This document shows, one piece after another, positions 45,544 through 54,693 of a DNA stretch of 64,000 nt (position 1 is the first letter of the stretch; each line of letters starts with the position of its first letter). Below the pieces are notes generated by a model, which had not been told where the DNA came from, did not search any database, and saw only the letters and a list, made by a program, of their open reading frames with translations. The DNA lies in assembly GCF_014132155.1 (NCBI RefSeq), contig NZ_BLJQ01000001.1:248001-312000 (forward strand), written 5' to 3'. This DNA is from Gluconobacter sp. Gdi (lineage in GTDB: Bacteria; Pseudomonadota; Alphaproteobacteria; Acetobacterales; Acetobacteraceae). A program made the position numbers and the translations under genes.

Positions 45544-46131
45544 ATGAAAGGCACCGTTCTCGGATTTGATGTTCAGACGAGCGAAGGCGTGATCCTGAAT
45601 GATCAGGACGTTCGGTATGCATTTTCGAAAATGAACTGGCGGGACACTCTGGCGCCCATGAAGGGGCAGCGGGTGGATTTCGAGCCCTGGGGCACAATGG
45701 CCAACAATGTGTTTCTGGATATTCAGTTCGGGCAGTTTACGTCTTTGCCTGCTGCGGACATGTCTTTTACGGATGCTGTCAGGGCCTGTCTGCGCCGGGC
45801 AACGGATTTTCAAGGCCGCTCCCGCCGGAAGGAATACTGGTATTTCAGGATTTTCGGGATCCTGTGTTCCATCGTCATTTCCATGATTTCCAGTGACCTC
45901 AGGCATGGAGGCGGCGGCATTGTCGCGTTACTGGGTATCGCAGCTTTTTTTGCGTGGCTCTATCTGTTCGTGGTGGATCTCAGCGTGTCAGTCCGACGGT
46001 TGCACGACACCGGACGCTCAGGCTGGTGGGTGCTATTATACTTTACAGTGATCGGAACTATTCCGTTGCTGATCATGATGTGCTTCGACACGGACTACCG
46101 GATCAACAAATGGGGCTATCCGGCCAAATAG
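45544..46131 (+). CDS. DUF805 membrane protein with N-terminal OB-fold-like domain
   Basis: 195 residues, ATG 45544 with GGGAG 7 bases upstream. Residues 1-55 look like a cold-shock/OB-type beta-barrel (MKGTVLGFDVQTSEGVIL, GQRVDFEP). DUF805 follows, with GRSRRKEYWYF, VRRLHDTGRSGWW and three or four membrane helices. The family has no known function. Confidence 0.82.
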   Translation: MKGTVLGFDVQTSEGVILNDQDVRYAFSKMNWRDTLAPMKGQRVDFEPWGTMANNVFLDIQFGQFTSLPAADMSFTDAVRACLRRATDFQGRSRRKEYWYFRIFGILCSIVISMISSDLRHGGGGIVALLGIAAFFAWLYLFVVDLSVSVRRLHDTGRSGWWVLLYFTVIGTIPLLIMMCFDTDYRINKWGYPAK

Positions 46132-46133
46132 CC

Positions 46134-46934
46134 TTAGCTTCCGCTTGAAACATATCCGGCTACACCTCTCTGCCAGCACAGAACCATCAGGCCAAGGAAC
46201 GTAAAGCCCATTCCCGGCGAGAGCAGGCCGAACCAGATGGGCATGCCCAAAGGGTCAGGATGGTTCAGCATGGCGAGAGCAGGGTAGTAGCAGACGGCTG
46301 ATAGCGGGAGCGCCCATGTCAGGAAGCGACGGAGCCAGCGCGCGAACATGGTGAGCGGGTATTGTCCTGCTTCCACGCCGCCATAGGTCAGGACGTTTAC
46401 AACCTCCAGCCCTTCGACCGTTACGAAACACAGGGCGGCCTGTCCGATCAGAACGCCCAGAAACATGGCGGCCCCACCCGTCACTGCCCAAGGCAAAAGC
46501 CAGACTGTCGCCCATGAGACATGTGGCGAGAGCCAGAAACCTGCTCCCATAACAAATGCCCCCTGAAGGAAGCGGCCGATCGGGCGAAGTCTCAGTTCGT
46601 GGCCAAGAAGCAGGACGAGTGTCGAGCGTGGGCGAAGAAGAAGCCGGTCAAATGAACCTGTCTTGACGTATTCGCCGCCAAAAACTTCAAAGCCGCGGCC
46701 AAGGGTTTCGGCAATCGCGAAGGACACGTTTACCAGTCCGTATAGAACGGCCACGGCGCCAATATCCCAGCCAGCGATGCTGCCAAACCGCTGGAACAGG
46801 CTCCAGATTCCGAAGAAGCTCAGCAGAGTGGTGACGAAATTTCCAATTAACTGAAGCGCGAATGTTCCGGGATATCGCAGTTGTGCCTTGATCGAGGCCG
46901 CTGCCATCCGTCGATAGAGTGAAAACGCATTCAT
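46134..46934 (-). CDS. ABC-2 family permease (second subunit)
   Basis: 266 residues from ATG 46934, which overlaps the preceding stop (ATGA). About six membrane segments with the ABC2_membrane_6 (DUF990-like) layout: YPGTFALQLIGNFVTTLL, then GEYVKTGSFDRLLLRPRS in the cytosolic loop. It pairs with the permease below and the ATPase. The trio resembles the COG4586/COG4587/COG3694 exporter group. The substrate is not known. Confidence 0.85.
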   Translation of the reverse strand: MNAFSLYRRMAAASIKAQLRYPGTFALQLIGNFVTTLLSFFGIWSLFQRFGSIAGWDIGAVAVLYGLVNVSFAIAETLGRGFEVFGGEYVKTGSFDRLLLRPRSTLVLLLGHELRLRPIGRFLQGAFVMGAGFWLSPHVSWATVWLLPWAVTGGAAMFLGVLIGQAALCFVTVEGLEVVNVLTYGGVEAGQYPLTMFARWLRRFLTWALPLSAVCYYPALAMLNHPDPLGMPIWFGLLSPGMGFTFLGLMVLCWQRGVAGYVSSGS

Positions 46935-47755
46935 GCGCCCTGAACCTCCATCCGGGAGATGGTGCGATGCATCCAGAAGCGCCCCACAAGTGTGAGTGCG
47001 GCCAGCCAGAAACATTGAATGCCCAACGCGGTCAGAACGCCGCCCGGGATGGCCATGCCCATGTAGAGCCGAATGGGAATGTCAGAAATTCCGGCAAAAG
47101 GCTGGAACAGGAGCAACTCACGCGCCCAATCGGGATAAAGCGGCAGCGGCAGGAGCATTCCTGAGAGCAGAACAGCCAAGGGTGTGCCGACAGCATACGT
47201 TCCGAGAGGCGATAATGTTCGGGCCGTTACGATATTCCACCACATCACGATGCTTGCAGAGATGAAAGCACCGAGGATGAAGGAGCACAGAGCCAGCATT
47301 GCGGCCCACAATGAGGCTGGCGGGGCAAGGCTCCAGCCATTCAGCCCAACGAGGGCAGCAAGTGGCCCTGCGACAGCAGCAAGAAGGACTGCGCGCGGGA
47401 TGGCGTTGCCAAGAAGACGGGCAAGCGAAGCCGAGAGCCACCAGTTCCACAGATCGACGGGGCGCAACAGGTCATAGACAATTGCTCCGCTCTTGGCCGC
47501 TTCACCAATAGCGGGGAGGCAGCCAAGAGGAAGCAGGGTGAAGAGGGATTGCTGGATCCAGGTGTAAGTCATGGCCTGACGCAGCGTCATGGGGGCATCT
47601 ACGCCGGGGGCATGATGGTAAACCGCGGCATAGGCCATGAGGGAAATCGCGCCGAACCACATCTGCGCCACAAGCCCCGCCAGTACTGCAAGACGATATC
47701 GCAGACCAATTTTCCATTGCAGGACGAAAGACGTCACATAGGGTTTGATGGTCAC
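46931..47755 (-). CDS. ABC-2 family permease (first subunit)
   Basis: 274 residues with about six membrane segments. The loop SGAIVYDLLRPVDLW mirrors the second permease's TGSFDRLLLRPRS, a feature of this two-permease family. It overlaps the ATPase gene upstream and the second permease downstream, so all three are coupled. Confidence 0.85.
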   Translation of the reverse strand: MTIKPYVTSFVLQWKIGLRYRLAVLAGLVAQMWFGAISLMAYAAVYHHAPGVDAPMTLRQAMTYTWIQQSLFTLLPLGCLPAIGEAAKSGAIVYDLLRPVDLWNWWLSASLARLLGNAIPRAVLLAAVAGPLAALVGLNGWSLAPPASLWAAMLALCSFILGAFISASIVMWWNIVTARTLSPLGTYAVGTPLAVLLSGMLLPLPLYPDWARELLLFQPFAGISDIPIRLYMGMAIPGGVLTALGIQCFWLAALTLVGRFWMHRTISRMEVQGA

Positions 47756-48720
47756 GATGCGTGGTCCGCGTAGAAGCGTGTAATAATTTCTTCAATCGCC
47801 GGGCGCCCGATCCGCAGATCACCCAAGCCCGGCAGTGTCGAAAGATGCGCCACAAGCACAGGCGCGGGCAGGCGTTGCGGATCAAACGTGATCGTCACGC
47901 TGCGAGAGCCACGCGCTGTTTCTGTTGCGCCATCTGGCAGAAGCAGGTCTGGCAGCGGCCCGGTAAAATCTGCTTCCAGAATACGTTCCGAGAGGGTGGT
48001 CGCCTGAAGGGCTTCAAACGGGCTATCCGCAAGAATGCGACCGTGACCGATGACGATGACCCGGTCTGCCAGGGCTTCGATATCATGCATGTCATGCGTG
48101 GTCAGAAGCACCGTTGTGCCGCGCTCGCGTCGCAGATCCCGCACAAAAGCGCGTACCGCCAGCTTGGATGGGGCATCCAGCCCAATCGTAGGTTCATCCA
48201 GAATAATCACATCCGGATCATGGATCAGGGCTGCTGCGATTTCTGCCCGCATGCGTTGGCCGAGAGACAACTGCCGGACGGACTGATCCATGATGCCGTG
48301 CAGATCCAGCGCATCCGCCAGATGCTCCCGGTTGCGGAGGAACCTCGCTGGCTCCACGCTGTAAATATCCCGGAGAAGCGCCAGTCCCTCCCCAACAGAG
48401 AGATCCCACCAGAGCTGCGTGCGCTGGCCAAACACCACGCCAATCCGCGCGACATGTGCGATCCGGTTTTCCCAAGGGATCAGGTTGCCAACGCGGACGG
48501 TCCCGGAGGTCGGGCGCAGGATACCCGCCAGAATTTTGATGGCAGTGGATTTTCCAGCGCCATTCGGCCCGATGAAACCGGCAATCTCGCCTGCAGGGAC
48601 TGTGAAAGAAATGCCGTCCAGAGCCGTGATTTCGCGCGTTTTACCACGCCAGCTGCCGCCATCACGGACCTGATATGTCTTGCGGAGGTCATGCACCTCA
48701 ATCGCGGCAGCATTCTTCAT
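47752..48720 (-). CDS. ABC transporter ATP-binding protein (COG4586-like)
   Basis: 322 residues. Walker A GPNGAGKSTAI, Q-loop FGQRTQLWWDL, signature LSLGQRMRAEIA (LSLGQ for LSGGQ), Walker B VIILDEPTIGLD, H-loop TTHDMHD. A C-terminal regulatory extension of about 90 residues follows. The QLWWDL after the Q-loop is typical for COG4586-type exporters. It heads the three-gene operon. Confidence 0.9.
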   Translation of the reverse strand: MKNAAAIEVHDLRKTYQVRDGGSWRGKTREITALDGISFTVPAGEIAGFIGPNGAGKSTAIKILAGILRPTSGTVRVGNLIPWENRIAHVARIGVVFGQRTQLWWDLSVGEGLALLRDIYSVEPARFLRNREHLADALDLHGIMDQSVRQLSLGQRMRAEIAAALIHDPDVIILDEPTIGLDAPSKLAVRAFVRDLRRERGTTVLLTTHDMHDIEALADRVIVIGHGRILADSPFEALQATTLSERILEADFTGPLPDLLLPDGATETARGSRSVTITFDPQRLPAPVLVAHLSTLPGLGDLRIGRPAIEEIITRFYADHAS

Positions 48721-48914
48721 GACGGAACAGGGCCTTCTGACGGCACCAGGGTGCCATGACTGAACGGAATAATAGTTCTGCGTGAGCTCTCATCTTCAGG
48801 CAAGTGGGAGGCAATGGTGACAGAGCGGAATGTCATCACCACCTATTACCCACGCGCTTCCCGGATACAGTAAGAAGGGAGCAGTGTTGTGAACTTGATC
48901 GTCAGGATGATCCA

Positions 48915-49496
48915 ATGGCCAGTAAACGTATTCTCATGCTCGCAGGTGATTTCGTTGAAGATTACGAAATCATGGTGCCATTCCAGACGCTGCTGATGGT
49001 GGGACACAAGGTTGATGTGGTGTCACCGGGCAAGAAGGCTGGAGAACAGATAGCAACGGCCATCCACGATTTCGAAGGCCATCAGACGTACACTGAAAAG
49101 CGCGGTCATAACTTCACGCTGAACGCCACTTATGCAGGCGCAAAAGCGGAAGACTATGACGCACTGGTCATTCCAGGTGGTCGTGCTCCGGAGCAGCTCA
49201 GCACCGATGAGAGCGTGCTGGACCTGATCCGCGCTTTCGTCACGGCTGACAAACCGATTGCCGCTGTCTGCCATGGCCCGCAGCTTCTCGCCGCAGCAAA
49301 TGTCATCTCAGGCCGCAAGGTCTCCGCTTATCCGGCCTGTCGTGCTGAAATGATCCTTGCAGGGGCTGACTATCAGGCCATCGCAATTGATGGTGCAGTG
49401 ACAGACGGCAAGCTCGTAACAGCGCCGGCGTGGCCAGCACATCCGGCATGGATTGGTCAGTTCCTGAAGGTTCTGGGAACCAAAATCGAAGCCTGA
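48915..49496 (+). CDS. DJ-1/PfpI family protein
   Basis: 193 residues, ATG 48915 with AGGA upstream. Nucleophile-elbow Cys in AVCHGPQLL (about residue 122), a Glu in FVEDYEIMVPFQ (about 15-20), and IPGGRAPEQL. This fits the PfpI/YhbO branch, enzymes implicated in glyoxal and protein-glycation stress; whether it is a protease, glyoxalase or deglycase is debated in the family. The open frame begins earlier (48804), but MASKRIL is the natural start. Confidence 0.9.
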   Translation: MASKRILMLAGDFVEDYEIMVPFQTLLMVGHKVDVVSPGKKAGEQIATAIHDFEGHQTYTEKRGHNFTLNATYAGAKAEDYDALVIPGGRAPEQLSTDESVLDLIRAFVTADKPIAAVCHGPQLLAAANVISGRKVSAYPACRAEMILAGADYQAIAIDGAVTDGKLVTAPAWPAHPAWIGQFLKVLGTKIEA

Positions 49497-49522
49497 GCCT
49501 TTGTTCCGTCGGGAGAGCCCAT

Positions 49523-49846
49523 ATGTGTGAACTCTATGTCCGTGCCGATCCGATCTTTTATGAAAGCCGTACGCGGTCACTGCGGATTCATGGGGTCGTA
49601 ACGACGATCCGGCTGGAAAACATGTTCTGGGACATCCTGACGGAAATCGCGGCGGCAGATGGCATGACCGTCAATCAACTTATCACCAAGCTTTCGGACG
49701 AAATTCTCGAACTGCGTGGTGAACTGCCGAATATGGCGTCGTTCCTAAGGGTCAGTTGCCTTCGCTATCTGGACCGGGAACGTCGCGTGCAGTCAGGTTC
49801 CAGTTCCGCCGTTGGTCAGACTGTTGCGTTGCGTCGGGTTGGATAA
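49523..49846 (+). CDS. Ribbon-helix-helix domain protein
   Basis: 107 residues, ATG 49523 with GGGAG 7 bases upstream. TRSLRIHGVVTTIRLENMFWDILTEI contains the ribbon and first helix, and ADGMTVNQLITKLSDE the second, as in the RHH_4 family found in alphaproteobacteria. It probably binds DNA as a dimer. Its targets are unknown. Confidence 0.82.
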   Translation: MCELYVRADPIFYESRTRSLRIHGVVTTIRLENMFWDILTEIAAADGMTVNQLITKLSDEILELRGELPNMASFLRVSCLRYLDRERRVQSGSSSAVGQTVALRRVG

Positions 49847-49906
49847 TCGATACGGCGCAGCAAAGAGGCATTGGCGGAAAGGCTCGCAAAATCGTACAGA
49901 AGGACC

Positions 49907-50524
49907 ATGACGACTCCTTCTTCCCCACAGGGCCAGAAACCCGGCAGCAATCCCTTGTCCTCGCGACGCGCAGAACACGTCATGGAACGTGCCTTCTTCG
50001 CAACCCGCTGGATTGCCGCACCGCTTTATTTCGGCCTGACCATCGGGCTGCTGCTGGTGGCCTTCAAGTTCTTCCAGCAGCTTCTGGGTCTTGTTCTCAA
50101 GGCAACCGGCCTGGATTTCGATGACGTTTTTGTTGGTGTGCTGGATCTGATCGATCTGGTCCTGCTGGCGAACCTGCTGCTGATCGTCATGTTCTCGGGT
50201 TACGAGAACTTTGTTTCCCGTCTCGATATCCGCCAGCACGAAGATTATCCGTCCTGGATTGGTCACGTGACGTTCGGGGATATCAAGATCAAGCTCATGG
50301 CGTCCATCGTCGCCATGTCTGCCATCCATGTTCTGGCTGATTTCATTCGTGTGGATGACACCTCCACGCGCGCTCTGGAATGGAGCGTCGGGATTCATCT
50401 GGCCTTCGTTGTGTCCGGTGTTCTGATGGCCGTCATGGATCGCATCATGGAAGGTTCGCCGGATACGCATCACGCCGATCCGCAGCCTGACGCCGCCCAG
50501 CACAAAGAAAAGCACGACGCATGA
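49907..50524 (+). CDS. UPF0114 (YqhA-like) membrane protein
   Basis: 205 residues from ATG 49907 (AGAAGG upstream; an earlier in-frame start at 49871 exists). About four membrane segments: after MERAFFATRWIAAPLYFGL, FSGYENFVSR mid-protein, and a fourth near 165. DIRQHEDYPSWIGHVTFGDIKIKLM is a conserved family stretch. Function is unknown. Its stop overlaps the FAD oxidoreductase start by ATGA. Confidence 0.87.
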   Translation: MTTPSSPQGQKPGSNPLSSRRAEHVMERAFFATRWIAAPLYFGLTIGLLLVAFKFFQQLLGLVLKATGLDFDDVFVGVLDLIDLVLLANLLLIVMFSGYENFVSRLDIRQHEDYPSWIGHVTFGDIKIKLMASIVAMSAIHVLADFIRVDDTSTRALEWSVGIHLAFVVSGVLMAVMDRIMEGSPDTHHADPQPDAAQHKEKHDA

Positions 50525-52128
50525 TTCGCCTGACAGAACTGCGCCTACCGCTGGAGCACTCGGAAGAGGCGCTCCGGGAGGCGGTGCTGACGCGCCTCAA
50601 TATCCCGTCCGAGGCCCTGAAAAGTTTCAAGATCGCCCGACGCGGATACGATGCCCGCAAGCGCGGTCACATCGTTCTGGTATACAGCATCGACTGTGAC
50701 GTGACGGACGAGGCGTCTGTGCTTGCGGCCCACGAAGCGGACCAGCATGTTCGCTCCACGCCTGACACAACCTATCATCTTCCCCAAGCCACGTTGCCCG
50801 AGGGGATGCCGCGCCCTGTGGTTATCGGGGCAGGTCCTTGCGGGATCATGGCGGCGCTGACGCTCGCGCAGACCGGTCTCAAGCCTATCATCATCGAACG
50901 TGGAAAAGAGGTTCGCGCCCGAACGGTTGATACGTTTGCCTTGTGGCGGAAATCCGTTCTGACGCCCGAGAGCAATGTGCAGTTTGGCGAAGGCGGAGCC
51001 GGGACGTTCTCTGACGGCAAGCTCTACTCTGGCGTGTCCGATCCCCGCAATCTGGGCCGACGTGTCATTGAAGAGTTTGTTCGGGCCGGTGCGCCGGAAG
51101 AGATCCTGTACGTCTCCAAGCCTCATATCGGGACGTTCCGACTGGTCTCGATGGTGATGTTCATCCGTGAGGAAATCGAACGTCTCGGCGGTGAATACCG
51201 GTTTGAGACGCGCGTCGATGGTTTTGACATGGAAGGTGAGGGAACAGAACGCCGTCTGCGAGGCCTACGCCTATCAACGGGAGAGACCCTGCCTGCCGAG
51301 CGCGTTATCCTGGCCGTTGGGCATTCCGCACGCGACACCTTCGAAATGCTCCGCGATGCGAACGTTGCCATGGATGCCAAGCCGTTCTCTATCGGTGTAC
51401 GGATCGAACATCCCCAGTCTGTCATTGATACAGCCCGTTTCGGCTCATACGCCGGGAACGATCTGCTGGGTGCCGCTGATTACAAGCTGGTTCATCACGC
51501 GTCGAACGGCCGGGCTGTGTATTCGTTCTGCATGTGCCCGGGCGGACAGGTCGTGGCGGCCACGTCTGAAATCGGACAGGTCGTGACCAATGGCATGAGC
51601 CAGTATTCCCGTGCCGAACGGAATGCGAATAGTGGAATTGTCGTTGAAGTGACGCCGGAAAAGGACTTTCCGAACGATGTTCTGGCGGGTGTCGAACTTC
51701 AGCGGAAATGGGAAAAGGCAGCGTTTGTGGCCGGTGGCGGCGATTACCGTGCTCCTGCCCAGCGCGTCGGGGATTTTCTGGCCGGTCGCCCTTCCACAAC
51801 GCTGGGTGACGTCGTGCCGTCCTACCAGCCGGGTGTGACACCGACTGATCTGACGCTCTGTCTGCCGGATTTTGTTTCGGACGCCATTCGTGAGGCCTTG
51901 CCGCGTTTTGAACGCAAGCTGAAGGGCTTCTCGATGGATGATGCTGTTATGACCGGAGTGGAAACGCGTACGTCTTCCCCGATCCGGCTTCAGCGAGACC
52001 GTGATGGCCAGAGCCCAACATTGCGTGGGCTTTTCCCTGCGGGAGAAGGGGCAGGATATGCCGGCGGTATTCTGTCCGCCGGCATAGATGGAATCCGTAC
52101 CGCCGAGTGGCTGGCAGCCTCTCTTTAA
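50521..52128 (+). CDS. FAD-dependent oxidoreductase (COG2509-like)
   Basis: 535 residues. An N-terminal domain of about 90 residues with no clear cofactor motif precedes the Rossmann motif PVVIGAGPCGIMAAL (about residue 100). NVQFGEGGAGTFSDGKLY, GHSARDTFEML and a C-terminal FPAGEGAGYAGGILSAG motif bind FAD. Long FAD-dependent dehydrogenases of this type are widespread, with unknown substrates. It is coupled to the UPF0114 gene by ATGA. Its end overlaps the convergent MFS gene by 4 bases. Confidence 0.87.
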   Translation: MIRLTELRLPLEHSEEALREAVLTRLNIPSEALKSFKIARRGYDARKRGHIVLVYSIDCDVTDEASVLAAHEADQHVRSTPDTTYHLPQATLPEGMPRPVVIGAGPCGIMAALTLAQTGLKPIIIERGKEVRARTVDTFALWRKSVLTPESNVQFGEGGAGTFSDGKLYSGVSDPRNLGRRVIEEFVRAGAPEEILYVSKPHIGTFRLVSMVMFIREEIERLGGEYRFETRVDGFDMEGEGTERRLRGLRLSTGETLPAERVILAVGHSARDTFEMLRDANVAMDAKPFSIGVRIEHPQSVIDTARFGSYAGNDLLGAADYKLVHHASNGRAVYSFCMCPGGQVVAATSEIGQVVTNGMSQYSRAERNANSGIVVEVTPEKDFPNDVLAGVELQRKWEKAAFVAGGGDYRAPAQRVGDFLAGRPSTTLGDVVPSYQPGVTPTDLTLCLPDFVSDAIREALPRFERKLKGFSMDDAVMTGVETRTSSPIRLQRDRDGQSPTLRGLFPAGEGAGYAGGILSAGIDGIRTAEWLAASL

Positions 52129-53411
52129 GAGGCTGCTTCTTCGTCGCCTTCCATGGTTTCACCCGGAAGGTGCTTCGGCTGAAGCAGGGCGATACCGGCC
52201 GTGACGGCACTGGACCCGACTACGAAGGCTTCCGCAGTGAGCGGGAGTGTGATCGGGGTCCGGCCAATTCCCGGGATCAGCCATCCGGCAATACCCTGCC
52301 CGATAGACCCTAGAGCATAACCCAGCCCCATTCCGAAGCTACGTGTCTCGGAAGGGAAGCATTTCGCCAGATAATGCGGCACAAGGGCAAAGATACCGGA
52401 TGCAGCAGCGCCCATGACGAAGGCTGCCGTCAGCAGCATGCTCCAGGACGGAGCGCTCAGGAACGGCCAGATTGTCAGAACGACAATCGCAATCGCCCCA
52501 AGCATGACCTTCAGGTCACCCCATCGTTCTGCCAGCCAGCCACACAGGATTTTTCCAGCGAACGATCCGATGCAGTAGAGGGTAATGGGAATGAAGATGT
52601 CCTGTGGTGTCAGGTGATGGCTCCCACGCAGGATCGTCGGGTAAAATGTGTAAATGGCCGCTTTTTGAAATTCCAGAAACGCCATGAAGGCAATTGCCTG
52701 TAGGGCCGCTCCGTTCAGGCGGAATTTTACCTTGGGAAGAGGCTGTGTCGGCGTTTTGGCCTGACCGGCCGCCCGGTCTGCCCGGTTCCGCAGCCAGACC
52801 GGGCTTTCCTTGACCCCGAGGCGAATGAAAATCGCAAGAAGAGCAGGCGCCAGTCCGATGAAGAACAGCATGCGCCAGCCATAATGCGGCAGGATCAGAG
52901 CCTGCGCTCCGGCTGCTGCAAAATATCCGACTTCATAACCTGACATCATGAGCGCAGACGCCATCGGACGTGTCCAGGCGGGAACACTTTCCATCAGGAG
53001 GGCTGCAGAGGCGGTCCATTCACCACCAAAACCGATGCCGAACAGGAACTGGACAATACCCAGCATCAGAAGACTGTGGGACAGGCCCGTCATGGCAGAA
53101 AAAACACCGAACCAGACAACGCCGAGCATAAAGGCCAAACGACGGCCATAACGGTCAGCGAGCCAGCCCCAGCTTGTATTACCTATGGCTCGTCCAAGGG
53201 ATTGGGCTGTCAGAACCATCCCCAGTGTGCCGATGGTGCAGCTGAAATCATGAGCGATGTCCGGCAGTGTGAACATCAGGGATGTCTGGTCAAAAGCGTC
53301 CAGAAACCATCCCAGGAAAGACGCAAACGTCACCTGCCAGAAAGGTAGCAAAGCCTTGAGAGAGTTGCGGGAAGACGTGTTCGGGGCGGAGCGAGAGAGA
53401 GCATCCGTCAT
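52125..53411 (-). CDS. MFS transporter (sialate/carboxylate:H+ symporter-like)
   Basis: 428 residues from ATG 53411; the frame is open to 53561. Twelve membrane segments. FLGWFLDAFDQTSL in helix 1 and GWLADRYGRRLAF (loop 2-3 motif GXXXDRXGRR) resemble the metabolite:H+ and SHS/Jen-type lactate carriers. The GEWTASAALLMES stretch in helix 5 is similar. A monocarboxylate or aromatic-acid substrate is plausible; the sequence does not decide it. Confidence 0.85.
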   Translation of the reverse strand: MTDALSRSAPNTSSRNSLKALLPFWQVTFASFLGWFLDAFDQTSLMFTLPDIAHDFSCTIGTLGMVLTAQSLGRAIGNTSWGWLADRYGRRLAFMLGVVWFGVFSAMTGLSHSLLMLGIVQFLFGIGFGGEWTASAALLMESVPAWTRPMASALMMSGYEVGYFAAAGAQALILPHYGWRMLFFIGLAPALLAIFIRLGVKESPVWLRNRADRAAGQAKTPTQPLPKVKFRLNGAALQAIAFMAFLEFQKAAIYTFYPTILRGSHHLTPQDIFIPITLYCIGSFAGKILCGWLAERWGDLKVMLGAIAIVVLTIWPFLSAPSWSMLLTAAFVMGAAASGIFALVPHYLAKCFPSETRSFGMGLGYALGSIGQGIAGWLIPGIGRTPITLPLTAEAFVVGSSAVTAGIALLQPKHLPGETMEGDEEAAS

Positions 53412-53651
53412 CAACAATGTCCTGACAGGCAGATTGAACCTGCGCGCTTGAAGGAAGTGGCACGGAAAATCCGCTGGAGCAAAATCGGTAGCAGAATTGT
53501 CCTGATTGAGCGAACGAAGAATTTGACTCTTGGTTCCTCGGCGATTTTGTCGAAACCCCACGGGAAAGTGAGCGAAAAACGGCTGTTGTTAAGGGAAAAT
53601 TAGCCTTCTCCCGTCATTCTGTCGCGCAGATGGAACAGGAGATGTTCGAAA

Positions 53652-54641
53652 TTGGATGATGCAGGACAGGATGTCAGTTTTGCGGATGCAGCCTCTTTTG
53701 GCCCCGAAGTGACTGGCGCTGTGACCAGAGACCGAAGAGATGATCCTGTGAGGTCCGACACGAACATTTCTCCGACAAACGCCACGATGTTTGCCACGAC
53801 CCTGCGCAGCCGTCGAGCGCGCCAGAAAAGTGCTCTGCCGCCTTTGCGATGGCTGCCTCGCATGGCGGCTGGCCGGGGGGGAATGGAAAAGCTGATTGGC
53901 GCGCAGGTGGACATGAGCCAGCTCTGGCTGGCTATCCCACGCCGCACCGTCCGGCGAAGTCGCCGCAAGCCGCTTGAGCAGCAGCAGAGAGAATTTGATC
54001 TGGAGCTTCTGCAGGTTGCCTGTACGCAGGCGGCAGGCTGGCCGGATGGTATGCGTCTGATGGTCTCGCTCGAAGACGATCAGGCACCGGATGCAGCGTT
54101 CAACAGTCGTTTAAACGGTGTTCTGGATCAGAGCGGGTTTCCCATTTCGCGTCTGGATCTGGTTTTTCAGGAAAGCGGGATCGCTCAAGAGGAGCGCGAA
54201 GTCTGTTACACGCTGGCGTCTCTTCGTGATCGGGGTGTTCAGATCTTCACGAACGGCTTTGGGTCTTCGGTCTCCAGCCTGACTTTACTGAGAGAACGCG
54301 CCATTAGCGGTCTATTGGACGGTGTTCAGTTTGATCTGGCAGTTCTGTCAGCGTCCAGCTTAACCTGGAATCCGCAGGGCGACGTTCCAGAGCTCGACGA
54401 AGGTGCAGTTGTATTCTACCGGGCCGCTCTTGAGGCTGTCAAAGCGCTTGGTTTGTGCATTCGTGCTACAGGAGTAGATACGACCAAGCAGCTGGAATTT
54501 GTGCAGAAAACCGGTTGCTCCGAGGCGTCCGGGCTCATTTTGGCTGGAGCTGAAACGACCGCTCAGATCAATGAGCGCTTTGCAAGTGTGGAGGGTCGCT
54601 CAAAGAGGCGGCGCATGACCCGTACGGCTGAAGGCCTCTAA
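53652..54641 (+). CDS. Degenerate EAL-domain protein
   Basis: 329 residues. A basic, probably disordered N-terminal part (about 1-100) is followed by an EAL-like barrel. Recognisable landmarks are LRDRGVQIFTNGFGSSVSSL, in the place of the usual LGVxLALDDFGTGYSSL, and LGLCIRATGVDTTKQLEF, in the place of VVAEGVET. The catalytic EXL Glu, the DD pair and the KxD motif all appear replaced. It is probably not an active c-di-GMP phosphodiesterase but could bind c-di-GMP or a partner protein. The start is TTG 53652 with AGGAG 10 bases upstream; ATG 53787 is an alternative. Confidence 0.7.
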   Translation: MDDAGQDVSFADAASFGPEVTGAVTRDRRDDPVRSDTNISPTNATMFATTLRSRRARQKSALPPLRWLPRMAAGRGGMEKLIGAQVDMSQLWLAIPRRTVRRSRRKPLEQQQREFDLELLQVACTQAAGWPDGMRLMVSLEDDQAPDAAFNSRLNGVLDQSGFPISRLDLVFQESGIAQEEREVCYTLASLRDRGVQIFTNGFGSSVSSLTLLRERAISGLLDGVQFDLAVLSASSLTWNPQGDVPELDEGAVVFYRAALEAVKALGLCIRATGVDTTKQLEFVQKTGCSEASGLILAGAETTAQINERFASVEGRSKRRRMTRTAEGL

Positions 54642-54647
54642 TGAGAA

Positions 54648-54686
54648 AACGGCAGCTACCTTCGATAGGTGATAATAGCTGCCGTT
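54648..54686. terminator. Shared hairpin between convergent EAL and YidB-like genes
   Basis: A perfect 11-bp stem (AACGGCAGCTA/TAGCTGCCGTT), 17-base loop, and outer GAGAA/TTCTC arms, but no long T run on either side. It is a possible weak bidirectional terminator. Confidence 0.5.
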
Positions 54687-54693
54687 CAGGTTC

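Noticed and set aside
47761-48759. 332-codon open frame antisense to the ABC ATPase
   Set aside because: Shadow of a gene with clear Walker motifs.
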